A stretch of 42,423 bases of DNA from Micromonospora arborensis (GTDB lineage: Bacteria > Actinomycetota > Actinomycetes > Mycobacteriales > Micromonosporaceae): assembly GCF_003205615.1 (NCBI RefSeq), contig NZ_PYBV01000053.1, forward strand, positions 1 to 42,423, given 5' to 3'. Position numbers and translations under genes: made by a program. Of this stretch, positions 1 to 9,517 are shown piece after piece. Position 1 is the first letter of the stretch; each line of letters starts with the position of its first letter. The notes under the pieces are model-generated. The model ran no database searches and was not told the origin of the DNA. It was given only the letters and a program-made list of their open reading frames with translations.

Positions 1-85
1 GCTACGCCACCAACTGACCCACACCAGCACGACCAGGGTTGACCAACCAGCACCGACCAGACGGCTGACCAGCCCAGCAACGACC

Positions 86-120
86 GAAGGGCCGGACCCC
101 ACCACGGGGCCCGGCCCTTC
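86..120 (-). terminator. Intrinsic terminator-like hairpin after dedA
   Basis: A 10-bp perfect outer stem (GAAGGGCCGG at 86-95 with CCGGCCCTTC at 111-120) encloses a further CCCC/GGGG pairing. It lies 13 bp beyond the stop codon of the minus-strand DedA gene. There is no long U tract, as is usual for terminators in high-GC actinobacteria. Positions 1-85 hold nothing I can assign. Confidence 0.65.
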
Positions 121-132
121 GGCATGCCTGAG

Positions 133-888
133 TCAGTGCCCGTTGCCCGCGCGGATCGAATCGACGTCGGGGGCTACCTCAGCCGCCTGACCGCCCGGGG
201 CCACCTGACCGTCGGGGACCACCTGACCGTCGGGGGCCACCTGACCGTCGGGGGCCACCTCGGCCGCCTGCACGCCGTCGGCGGCCTCGACGCGGTGCGC
301 GCGTCGGCGCAGCCACCAGGTGCTGCCAAGGCCGGCGAGCACCGCCAGGATCAGCCCGGCCCAGGAGATGTCCTTGAGCCAGTGCTCGGCCGCCCGGCCC
401 ACGGTGAACAGCAGGTACGTCGTGCCGAAGGCCCAGACCAGCCCGCCTGCCGCGTTGGCCAGCAGGAATCGGCGGTAGGGCACGTGCAGTGCTCCGGCGA
501 GCGGCCCGGCGAGGATCCGCAGCAGTGCGACGAACCGGCCGAAGAAGACCGCCCAGACGCCGTACCGGGCGAAGCTCTGCTCGGCACGGGCGAGCTGCGG
601 CGGGCCGAGGTGCTTCGGGAACCGCCTGCCCAGCCGGGCGAGCAGCGGACGACCGCCGCGGCGGCCAACGGCGTACCCGATGGAGTCGCCGACGATGGCG
701 CCGACCGCAGCGGCGGTGGCGACCCACTCCGGTTCCACTACGCCGGTGGCGGCGAGCAGGGCGGAGCTGACCAGGACGATCTCACCGGGCAGGGGGATGC
801 CCATGCTCTCCACGCCGATCACCCCGCCGACGAGCAGGTAGACCGCGATCGGCGGCAGCGACACCAGCCAGTGCTGGACGTCGAACAT
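133..888 (-). CDS. DedA/VTT-family inner-membrane protein
   Basis: A 251-residue protein of the DedA (SNARE-associated, VTT) family, polytopic membrane proteins linked to lipid flipping and membrane-potential homeostasis. Family signatures are visible: ESMGIPLPGE near residues 27-36, GDSIGYAVGRRGG near 67-79, and the FFGRFVALLRILAGPLAG block near 115-132 with its conserved arginines. A last membrane segment lies near residues 174-192. The cytoplasmic tail (about 200-251) is poorly conserved and contains four tandem copies of a V-(A/V)-P-(D/G)-G-Q hexapeptide. The ATG start is preceded by a GGGG-rich Shine-Dalgarno. The gene stands alone, facing away from acnA, with a terminator-like hairpin behind it. 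The family call is firm; the physiological substrate is unknown. Confidence 0.93.
   Translation of the reverse strand: MFDVQHWLVSLPPIAVYLLVGGVIGVESMGIPLPGEIVLVSSALLAATGVVEPEWVATAAAVGAIVGDSIGYAVGRRGGRPLLARLGRRFPKHLGPPQLARAEQSFARYGVWAVFFGRFVALLRILAGPLAGALHVPYRRFLLANAAGGLVWAFGTTYLLFTVGRAAEHWLKDISWAGLILAVLAGLGSTWWLRRRAHRVEAADGVQAAEVAPDGQVAPDGQVVPDGQVAPGGQAAEVAPDVDSIRAGNGH
187..258 (-). repeat. 18-bp tandem repeat coding the DedA tail
   Basis: Four consecutive 18-bp units encode near-identical hexapeptides of the VAPDGQ type at DedA residues 211-234. Units differ by one or two bases. Because the repeat is a multiple of three, copy-number change would keep the frame. Confidence 0.85.
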
Positions 889-966
889 CGGTTGACCCCT
901 TTCCCGGCGGGCCCCGGCGGGCCTGTGCGGGCCTTGATGGGCCTCGAACCCTACCGGTGGCGGGCC

Positions 967-1017
967 GGACCCCAGGCGCCGCCGGACCCCAGGCGCCGCC
1001 GGACCCCAGGCGCCGCC
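967..1017. repeat. Three exact tandem copies of a 17-bp unit
   Basis: The unit GGACCCCAGGCGCCGCC occurs three times without a mismatch at 967-983, 984-1000 and 1001-1017. It lies in the 367-bp gap between the divergent dedA and acnA genes. The unit contains GGCGCC and could form several alternative hairpins. The rest of the gap holds only the operator-like site at 1130-1147 and the acnA leader. Confidence 0.9.
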
Positions 1018-1129
1018 GGTCGCAGGTGCCGCTGGCGTTCAGCGTAGGAGCGCGCACACCGCGCAAGCCGTCCTAGGAGGCTAGGGGTGAGGCGGGGCCG
1101 GGAGCCGGCACTCGGGTTGCGCAACTAGC

Positions 1130-1147
1130 AAGACGGACGTACGGTTT
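1130..1147. promoter_or_regulatory. Candidate AcnR operator upstream of acnA
   Basis: AAGACGGACGTACGGTTT lies 108 bp upstream of the chosen acnA start. It matches the perfect-core palindromic site in front of the TetR gene (19511-19528) at 16 of 18 positions. The right half (ACGTACGGTTT) is identical in both. The left half is degenerate here, which suggests a weaker site. Regulation by the TetR protein is inferred from this match. Confidence 0.6.
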
Positions 1148-1255
1148 TGTTGAGAGCGGAATCGGCGGTAAGTGTCACCTAACCTCGGCGGCACCCCAAC
1201 CGGTGCGACAGACTGCTCAGGACTACTCACGGTCGCTGGTATGAAGGAGTACGAC

Positions 1256-4093
<2,838 letters not shown>

Positions 4094-4108
4094 CGTACCG
4101 ACGTCACC

Positions 4109-4141
4109 AGGCTCCTTCCCGCCCTCGGCGGGAGGGAGCCT
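4109..4141 (+). terminator. acnA terminator
   Basis: A 15-bp stem with one G-T wobble (4109-4123 against 4127-4141) closes a 3-nt loop, starting 16 nt after the acnA stop. A very stable GC-rich hairpin without a U tract. Confidence 0.8.
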
Positions 4142-4183
4142 GCGTCGTTCCCGGGTCGCTCCCCCTGCCGGACCACGCCACGG

Positions 4184-4200
4184 GCTAACCTCTTAGCTAA
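4184..4200. promoter_or_regulatory. Half-site cluster in front of the toxin-antitoxin pair
   Basis: GCTAA (4184-4188), then TTAGC (4193-4197) and the overlapping TTAGCTAA (4193-4200), form an inverted repeat with a 4-bp spacer plus an immediately adjacent third half-site. It ends just at the Shine-Dalgarno GGAGG (4201-4205) of the antitoxin gene. Its AT-richness stands out here. Type II antitoxins usually repress their own operons through such repeats, so autoregulation is inferred. Confidence 0.5.
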
Positions 4201-4212
4201 GGAGGTGCCACG

Positions 4213-4467
4213 GTGGCCGGTGAAGCTGCGGCGCAGTTCAACATCCACGATGCGAAGACGAACCTGTCACGCATCATCGAACGGGTCGAGCACGGCGAGG
4301 AGATCGTGATCAGCCGGGCTGGTACCCCGGTCGCCAAGGTCATTCCTCTTCGTCGTACGACACGCACCGGTCGCGGGTCTCTGCGCGGTGCGCTGGACCT
4401 CACCGGTGACTGGGATTCCGACGAGGTCAACGACGAGGTTGCTCGCGACTTCGGGTTGTCCGGATGA
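4213..4467 (+). CDS. Type II antitoxin, Phd/YefM family
   Basis: An 84-residue antitoxin. The N-terminal half shows the Phd/YefM fold pattern: FNIHDAKTNLSRIIERVEHGEEIVISRAGTP is the typical dimerising DNA-binding segment. The last 30 residues are acidic (DWDSDEVND) and would thread into the toxin. The start is GTG, with GGAGG 7 nt upstream. The stop overlaps the toxin start by 4 bp (ATGA), coupling translation. Repeats that could serve as its operator overlap the leader. Partner and family assignment are firm; the cellular trigger is unknown. Confidence 0.93.
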   Translation: MAGEAAAQFNIHDAKTNLSRIIERVEHGEEIVISRAGTPVAKVIPLRRTTRTGRGSLRGALDLTGDWDSDEVNDEVARDFGLSG

Positions 4468-4838
4468 GGCTCTTGCTCGACACGCATGTGGTGCTCTGGT
4501 GGCTGACCGATGACCCGGTCCTCGCCACTGACATCAAGGACCGCATCGACACCGAACCCGACGTGTACCTGAGCCCGGTCACGCTGTGGGAGATCGCGAT
4601 CAAACAGTCGCTGGGCAAGTTACCCGGCCCGACCGACCTCGCCGAACGGGTCCGTGACGCCGAACTGCGGGAACTCACGATCCGCCACGATCACGCCATC
4701 GCGGCTGGTCGGCTGCCGCTGATCCATCGGGATCCCTTCGACCGGATGCTGGTCGCGCAGGCCCTGCACGAAGGGCTGACCCTGGTCACCCGGGACGACC
4801 GCATCCAGAAGTACGACGTACCGATCCTGGTGGCGTGA
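4464..4838 (+). CDS. PIN-domain toxin (VapC-like ribonuclease)
   Basis: A 124-residue PIN-domain protein, predicted to be a Mg-dependent endoribonuclease that blocks translation when freed from its antitoxin. The acidic catalytic set is intact: Asp6 (LLLDTHVVLW), Glu43 (TLWEIAIK), Asp93 (DPFDRMLVAQAL) and Asp111/Asp112 (TRDDRIQKY). The length is normal for a full PIN toxin, so the module looks functional. It overlaps the antitoxin by 4 bp. A short CATCCGC/GCGGATG hairpin (4841-4856) follows the stop. The RNA target cannot be read from the sequence. Confidence 0.93.
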   Translation: MRLLLDTHVVLWWLTDDPVLATDIKDRIDTEPDVYLSPVTLWEIAIKQSLGKLPGPTDLAERVRDAELRELTIRHDHAIAAGRLPLIHRDPFDRMLVAQALHEGLTLVTRDDRIQKYDVPILVA

Positions 4839-4880
4839 CTCATCCGCTCGCGGATGGGGTCAACCCGACGAAGTGAGCGC

Positions 4881-5294
4881 TCAGCGCAGCCGCAGCGCTA
4901 CCGCGCGGGCCTCCTCGTCGGTGAGCGGCAGGAACCAGAGGAAACGACGGACGATGGCGATCGGATCGGGCCCGCCCGGCCGGCCGCGCAGGTCGCGGAT
5001 CGCCCGGCGGGTGATCCGTGAGAACTCGGGGATCAGGGTCGCGCGGCGGGCGGCGTCCGTCGGGGTCGCTCGCGTCGCCGGGCAGGGCCAGTCCCGCCCG
5101 CAGGCGTCGCACGTCCACAGCGGGCCGTCGGCGGTGTGCGCGGCCGGCGGGCCGCACCGGGATCGCCAGCGTGCTTCGGGTACGACGTTCGCCGCGCGAC
5201 CCGGGCCACGGTACGCAGGGTGCGGTGATCCGGTCGGGCCGGCGGTGATCGCCCGGGGCGAGGTCGGCCGGGGCCCCTCTTCGATACTGTCCAC
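4881..5294 (-). CDS. Conserved actinobacterial hypothetical with a CxxC...C motif
   Basis: The C-terminal 70 residues look like a small actinobacterial family of unknown function often found beside Xre/DUF397 genes. They include WTCDACGRDWPC, a pair of basic helices, and a final FLWFLPLTDEEARAVALRL. The CxxCxxxWxC arrangement suggests a metal site or disulfide, but no activity can be assigned. I chose GTG at 5294 (137 aa) because the longer reading from 5378 runs into the promoter region of the divergent Xre gene and lacks family-like sequence. A shorter start is also possible. The gene is divergent from the regulator at 5383, with an 88-bp shared promoter region. Confidence 0.6.
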   Translation of the reverse strand: MDSIEEGPRPTSPRAITAGPTGSPHPAYRGPGRAANVVPEARWRSRCGPPAAHTADGPLWTCDACGRDWPCPATRATPTDAARRATLIPEFSRITRRAIRDLRGRPGGPDPIAIVRRFLWFLPLTDEEARAVALRLR

Positions 5295-5382
5295 ACACAG
5301 CACCCTGCCGAGGGTTGCCAAACAATTACACCGCGTAGAAGTATGACCTTCCGACGTCTGGAACGTTCTGGAGGGCATGGAG

Positions 5383-6150
5383 ATGAATCGAGCCGTACAG
5401 GCGGCGATGGTCGAGAGAGGCTACACAGCGGACACTCTCGCTGCTCAGATTGGCGTCGATCCGAAAACGGCAGCGAAGTGGGCGAGCAGGGGACGAATCC
5501 CACAGACGCGTCATCGCGCGCGGGTCGCCGAGCTGCTCGGTCGGAACGTTGACGAGCTGTGGCCGGACGCGTTGAAGCGCAGAGCACCGGCCTGGTTCCG
5601 GCCCTGGGCCGAGATCGAGCGCGAGGCGCTGTCGCTGCGGTCATTTCAACTCGCGTGGATACCTGGACTCTTCCAGACGAAGGCGTACGCGCTGGCGACG
5701 CTGGTTGGTGAGGCGCTGACACCGGCCGAGGCCGACGATCTCGCCGAGGCACGGCTGAGCCGGCAGGCCGTCCTGCGCCGGGAACGCCCGCCCCTGCTCG
5801 TCGCGGTCCTCGACGAGGGCGTCCTCCGACGCACCCTCGACGGCGACCGGGCCATGATGCGCGAGCAGTGCGAACGGCTGGCCGAGCAGGCCGCGCTGCC
5901 GAACGTGTCGCTGTTCGTGGTGCCCGCCGACGTCGGCATGTATCCGGGCCTCGGTGGGCCGTTCACCGTGGCGGAGATGCCGGACGGGGCGCGGGTCGCG
6001 CACGTCGACAGTCAGGCGCAAGCGCAACTCATCGACAAGGCAGCCGACGTTGCTACCCTGGATCGACGGTGGGAACGCATTCGCGACGGAGCCCTGTCGC
6101 GTGCGCAGTCCCTCAATCTGATCAAGGAAGCGGCGGCATCATGGACCTGA
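5383..6150 (+). CDS. Xre-type regulator with DUF5753 domain
   Basis: A 255-residue protein with an N-terminal helix-turn-helix (about residues 4-50, including LAAQIGVDPKTAAKWASRG). A C-terminal DUF5753 region follows: WFRPWAEIEREA, LRSFQLAWIPGLFQTKAYA, and LFVVPADVGMYPGLGGPFTVAEM. This architecture matches the large actinobacterial WhiJ-like regulator group, normally paired with a DUF397 protein as here. ATG at 5383 is preferred over ATG at 5377 because GGAGGG (5370-5375) is 7 nt from 5383 but only 1 nt from 5377. It overlaps the DUF397 gene by 10 bp. The target promoters are unknown; the short divergent region with 4881-5294 is the obvious first candidate. Confidence 0.92.
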   Translation: MNRAVQAAMVERGYTADTLAAQIGVDPKTAAKWASRGRIPQTRHRARVAELLGRNVDELWPDALKRRAPAWFRPWAEIEREALSLRSFQLAWIPGLFQTKAYALATLVGEALTPAEADDLAEARLSRQAVLRRERPPLLVAVLDEGVLRRTLDGDRAMMREQCERLAEQAALPNVSLFVVPADVGMYPGLGGPFTVAEMPDGARVAHVDSQAQAQLIDKAADVATLDRRWERIRDGALSRAQSLNLIKEAAASWT

Positions 6151-6329
6151 CCGGCGCTCGGTGGCGCAAGAGCACCAGGAGTGGCAACAACGGCGGCGAC
6201 TGCGTCGAGGTGGCCGACAACCTCGCGGGTGTCATCGGCGTACGTGACTCCAAGGACCCGGCCGGTCCGGCGCTCGCCTTCGACCCGGCGGCCTGGGCCC
6301 GGTTCCTGGTGTTGGCCAAGCGCGGCTGA
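6141..6329 (+). CDS. DUF397-domain small protein
   Basis: A 62-residue protein starting inside the preceding Xre gene, with Shine-Dalgarno AAGGAAG at 6124-6130. It contains the DUF397 signature: W(R)KSTRSGNNGGDCVEVAD near residues 8-25, VIGVRDSKDPAGPAL, then AFDPAAWARFL at the end. DUF397 proteins occur next to Xre/DUF5753 regulators in large numbers in actinobacteria and are thought to modulate the partner regulator, in an antitoxin-like or ligand role that is not settled. The gene is too short to stand out by length alone, but position and motif make it certain. It converges on the sigma-factor gene with only 11 bp between. Confidence 0.93.
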   Translation: MDLTGARWRKSTRSGNNGGDCVEVADNLAGVIGVRDSKDPAGPALAFDPAAWARFLVLAKRG

Positions 6330-6340
6330 CCCCCACTGTC

Positions 6341-7600
6341 CTACCGGGCGAGTTCGGCCGCCCGGTCGAGCAACGCGCGACGTTCGGCGGCCGAGCCGAC
6401 CATCGCCGCAGCTTCCCGGAACAGGGTGGCGGCGCGCAGCCGGTCGCCCTGCCGGGCCACCAGATCGGCCTCCACCGCCACGGCGTGCGGGTTGCCGTCC
6501 AGCCCACCCCCGGCACGCGCCGCTTCGAGCAGCCCCAACCCGACGACCGGCCCGTACGCGTGGCCGTGCGCGACCGCACGGTTCAGCGCGATCACCGGCG
6601 AGGGCTGGATGCCGATCAGCGCGTCGTAGGCCCGTGCGATCGCCCGCCAGTCGGTGGAGTCGGCGGACGTGGCAGTGGCGTGGCAGGCGGCGATCCGGGC
6701 CTGCCACGCGTACGGGCCGTCGTGGCGTACCCGGTCGAGCGCGGCCAGGCCCTCGGCGATGGCGGCGCGGTCCCACCGGAGGCGATCCTGCCGCTGCAGG
6801 GTGAGCAGGTTGCCGGCGGCGTCGCGGCGGGCCTCGGCACGGGAGTGCTGGAACAGGAACAGCGCCAGCAGCGCGGCCACCTCGGACTGCTCCGGCATCA
6901 GCCGGTCGAGCAGCCGCGCCAGCCGGATCGCCTCGGCCGCGAAGGCCGGCTCGCCGTCGGGCACGTAGCCCCGGGTGAACAGCAGGTACAGCACGGCGAG
7001 GACGCCGGGCAGCCGCTCGGGCAGCGCCGGCCCGCTCGGCACCCGGTACGGGATGCCGGCCTGCGCGATGCGGGTCCGGGCACGGGTCAGCCGTCGGGTC
7101 ATCGTCGACTCGCTGACCAGCAGGAGTCGAGCGATGTCACCGGTCGGCACACCGCACACGGTCCGCAGGGTCAGCGCCACCCGGGCCTCGATCGCCAGCG
7201 CCGGGTGGCAGCAGGTGAAGATCAGGCGCAGTCGGTCGTCGACCACGTCCTCCCCCGTCTCGGGCTCGGGCTGCCCGTCGGCCGGCGTGAGGAGCGCCAG
7301 GTCGCGCAGCTTGCGGCGCTCCACCGTGGCCCGACGCAGCACGTCGAGCGCCCGGTTACGGGCCACCGTCATGAGCCAGCCACCCGGGTTGGTCGGCACA
7401 CCGTCGCCGGGCCAGCGTTCCAGGGCGACGGCCAGCGCCTCCTGGGCGCAGTCCTCGGCCAGCGCCCAGTCCCCGGTGACCCGGATCAGGGCCGCGACGA
7501 TCCGGGGGTACGCCTCGACGCTGGCGGCCGCGACGGCATCCGCCGCGGCCGCGCCGGCCGACGCCTCGGTGTGCGGCGGCCGGCGCTGCGGTGTGGACAC
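6341..7600 (-). CDS. ECF42-type RNA polymerase sigma factor with C-terminal TPR-like extension
   Basis: A 419-residue ECF sigma factor. Region 2 (PRIVAALIRVTGDWALAEDCAQEA) and the adjoining WLMTVARNRALDVLRR are followed by region 4 (LRTVCGVPTGDIARLLLVSESTMTRRLTRAR). About 210 further residues (DUF6596 and TPR-like helices, for example GYVPDGEPAFAAEAIRLARLL) give the long C-terminal extension diagnostic of ECF42. ECF42 factors usually lack an anti-sigma factor and are encoded with a DGPF/YCII protein, which is present immediately upstream with a 3-bp gap. The start is GTG; no clear Shine-Dalgarno is visible, so translation may depend on coupling to the upstream gene. Confidence 0.93.
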   Translation of the reverse strand: MSTPQRRPPHTEASAGAAAADAVAAASVEAYPRIVAALIRVTGDWALAEDCAQEALAVALERWPGDGVPTNPGGWLMTVARNRALDVLRRATVERRKLRDLALLTPADGQPEPETGEDVVDDRLRLIFTCCHPALAIEARVALTLRTVCGVPTGDIARLLLVSESTMTRRLTRARTRIAQAGIPYRVPSGPALPERLPGVLAVLYLLFTRGYVPDGEPAFAAEAIRLARLLDRLMPEQSEVAALLALFLFQHSRAEARRDAAGNLLTLQRQDRLRWDRAAIAEGLAALDRVRHDGPYAWQARIAACHATATSADSTDWRAIARAYDALIGIQPSPVIALNRAVAHGHAYGPVVGLGLLEAARAGGGLDGNPHAVAVEADLVARQGDRLRAATLFREAAAMVGSAAERRALLDRAAELAR

Positions 7601-7603
7601 CGG

Positions 7604-7939
7604 TCAGGCGGACAGGTCCGCGAACGGGCGCAGTTCCAGCCGCCCGTGTCGGGCCATCGGGTGCGCCCGCGCCACCTCGATCGCCTCGTCCAGGTCGGCG
7701 CAGTCGAGCAGGTCGAAGCCCACGATCACCTCCGTGGTCTCCGCGAACGGCCCCTCGGAGACGAGCAGTTCGCCGCCGCGTACCCGGATCGTGGTGGCCG
7801 CGGTGCTCGGCGCCAACTGGTCACCGGTGAGGCGTCGACCGCGGGAGTCGTTCTCGGCCACCCACTTGTCGATGTCGGGTACGTCGGTCGGGTCGGTGTC
7901 CGGCTCGCTGTCGGTGCAGACGAACATCATGTACTTCAT
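7604..7939 (-). CDS. YCII-related DGPF-domain protein
   Basis: A 111-residue member of the YciI/DGPF ferredoxin-like family. It begins MKYMMFVCTDSEPD and carries the family block LLVSEGPFAETTEVIVGFDLLDC, an EGPF variant of the DGPF motif. The start at 7939 is supported by GGGAG a few nucleotides upstream. It is the first gene of a two-gene operon with the ECF42 sigma factor. In this pairing the DGPF protein is regarded as a partner or regulator of the sigma factor, but its biochemistry is not known. A peroxide- or carbonyl-related enzyme activity is possible from the YciI fold and cannot be decided here. Confidence 0.9.
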   Translation of the reverse strand: MKYMMFVCTDSEPDTDPTDVPDIDKWVAENDSRGRRLTGDQLAPSTAATTIRVRGGELLVSEGPFAETTEVIVGFDLLDCADLDEAIEVARAHPMARHGRLELRPFADLSA

Positions 7940-8024
7940 CTGGTCGCTCCCTGGTTTCTCGGGGTGTCGCCAGCATGACGATCGGCCGGTGCCGTTCCGG
8001 ACACCCTCCCCCGAAAAACCTCTG

Positions 8025-8636
8025 TCAGTTTCCGTTGGCGGCGCGGCGGCGGGCTTCACGGGTCTTCATGGCGTGCTCCATCAGCGTGACGAGCACCTCC
8101 TTGCTGGACTCCCGCTGCCGGGCGTCGCAGAGCAGCACCGGCACCCCCGGGTCCAGGTTCAGCGCGGCCTGCACCTCGTCGAGCCGGTACTGCCGGGCAC
8201 CCTCGAAGCAGTTCACCGCGACCACGAAGGGCGTGCCGCGGCCCTCGAAGTAGTCGATCGACGGGAAGCAGTCGGCGAGCCGGCGGGTGTCGGCCAGCAC
8301 CACCGCGCCGATGGCGCCCAGCGCCAGCTCGTCCCAGACGAACCAGAACCGGTCCTGTCCGGGCGTGCCGAACAGGTACAGCACCAGGTCGTCGCTGATG
8401 GTGATCCGGCCGAAGTCCATGGCCACGGTGGTGGTGGTCTTGCTCTCCACCCCGGACAGGTCGTCGATGCCGACCCCGGACTCCGTCAGCACCTCCTCGG
8501 TGCGCAACGGCCGGGTCTCGCTGACCGCGCCGACCATGGTCGTCTTGCCCACGCCGAAGCCACCGGCGACCAGAATCTTGATCGCGGTGGGCAGTGGGGT
8601 CGCTCCCGCCGGCCGGTCAGAGTGCCCGTAGTCCAT
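8025..8636 (-). CDS. cvnD: Conservon small GTPase (CvnD type)
   Basis: A 203-residue Ras/MglA-like GTP-binding protein. The P-loop GGFGVGKTT lies near residues 25-33, the switch-II equivalent is LFGTPGQDRFW, and VAVNCFEGA stands where the NKxD base-specificity motif would be, so the usual NKxD is replaced. In conservons this protein acts with roadblock and DUF742 partners downstream of a sensor kinase, in a eukaryote-like GPCR/G-protein arrangement at the membrane. It overlaps the DUF742 gene by 20 bp, which implies coupled translation. It is the last gene of the four-gene conservon. Confidence 0.94.
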   Translation of the reverse strand: MDYGHSDRPAGATPLPTAIKILVAGGFGVGKTTMVGAVSETRPLRTEEVLTESGVGIDDLSGVESKTTTTVAMDFGRITISDDLVLYLFGTPGQDRFWFVWDELALGAIGAVVLADTRRLADCFPSIDYFEGRGTPFVVAVNCFEGARQYRLDEVQAALNLDPGVPVLLCDARQRESSKEVLVTLMEHAMKTREARRRAANGN

Positions 8637-9003
8637 TGATTACCGCCTCGAAGATGCTGTTGTCGGGAAGACCGGCCGTGGTCTGCGGCTCGCGAACCTG
8701 CACCAGGCTGCGGGCCGCCAAATCACCGAGGAGCACCCGGATGGTGCCCACCGGCAGGTCGAGATGGGCGGCGATCTCGGCGACGGACTGTATGCGCTGG
8801 CACAGCCCGACGATCGCCAAATGCTCCGGACCGATGCCGATCTCCGGCGTGACCTCGGCTCGGGTCGCGGTGACCAGGGAGATCAGGTCGAACGTGCCGG
8901 TGACCGGGCGGGCCCGACCGCGCGTCACCGCGTACGGGCGCACCACCGGACCCGCATGGTCATCCACCCACTGTTGCTCTGCGGACTCCCCCTGGACCGT
9001 CAT
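8617..9003 (-). CDS. cvnC: Conservon DUF742 protein (CvnC type)
   Basis: A 128-residue DUF742 protein: DDHAGPVVRPYAVTRGRARP near the N terminus, LCQRIQSVAEIAAHLDLPVGTIRVLLGDLAARSLVQV as a winged-helix-like core, and FEAVINGLRAL at the C terminus. It probably bridges the roadblock protein and the GTPase or binds DNA; neither is shown here. It starts 5 bp after the roadblock gene and overlaps the GTPase gene. Length and order are standard for a conservon. Confidence 0.94.
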   Translation of the reverse strand: MTVQGESAEQQWVDDHAGPVVRPYAVTRGRARPVTGTFDLISLVTATRAEVTPEIGIGPEHLAIVGLCQRIQSVAEIAAHLDLPVGTIRVLLGDLAARSLVQVREPQTTAGLPDNSIFEAVINGLRAL

Positions 9004-9008
9004 CGCCG

Positions 9009-9428
9009 CTACCTCTCGCCGGCCAGTTGGTCGGTACGGGACGGGGATGCGACGTACTTGCCGACGCGGGTGACCAGCATCGCCATCTCGTACGCGATCA
9101 GACCGACGTCGGCGTCCTCGGTGGCCAGCACCGCCAGGCAGGCGTTGCGGCCGGCTGCGGTGACGAACAGGAACGACGACTGCATCTCGATGATGGTCTG
9201 CTGCACCTGCCCGCCACCGAAACGCTTCCCGGCGCCTCGGGCCAGGCTCTGGATGCCAGCGGCCATCGCCGCGAGGTGCTCGCCGTCGTCCCTGCTCAGC
9301 CCCTGGGTAGAGGCCATCAACAGGCCGTCGGTGGAGAGCGCGACCGCATGCTCGGCCTGCTTCACCCGGCCTACCAGGTCATCCAGCAACCACGTCAGGT
9401 CGGCGCTCGAAGCCGTCTTCTGGGTCAC
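9009..9428 (-). CDS. cvnB: Roadblock/LC7-domain protein (CvnB type)
   Basis: A 139-residue roadblock/LC7 protein, the family that acts as GTPase-activating or scaffold partner of MglA/CvnD-type GTPases. Family features include LTWLLDDLVGRVKQAEHAVALSTDGLLMAST at the N terminus and LFVTAAGRNACLAVLATEDADVGLIAYEMAML toward the end. I chose GTG at 9428 because AGAAGAGG lies at a good distance upstream, and the 20 extra residues of a longer reading from 9488 are Arg/Asp-rich and unlike the family. It sits 89 bp after the kinase gene and 5 bp before cvnC. Confidence 0.94.
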   Translation of the reverse strand: MTQKTASSADLTWLLDDLVGRVKQAEHAVALSTDGLLMASTQGLSRDDGEHLAAMAAGIQSLARGAGKRFGGGQVQQTIIEMQSSFLFVTAAGRNACLAVLATEDADVGLIAYEMAMLVTRVGKYVASPSRTDQLAGER

Positions 9429-9517
9429 TTCGTCGTCCTCTTCTCGCCCGGCTGTGCGCCGTGTTCGTCTGGGGCTTGACCGCCGCACCGCACGGAACCC
9501 GCGTCATCGGTGCTCGG

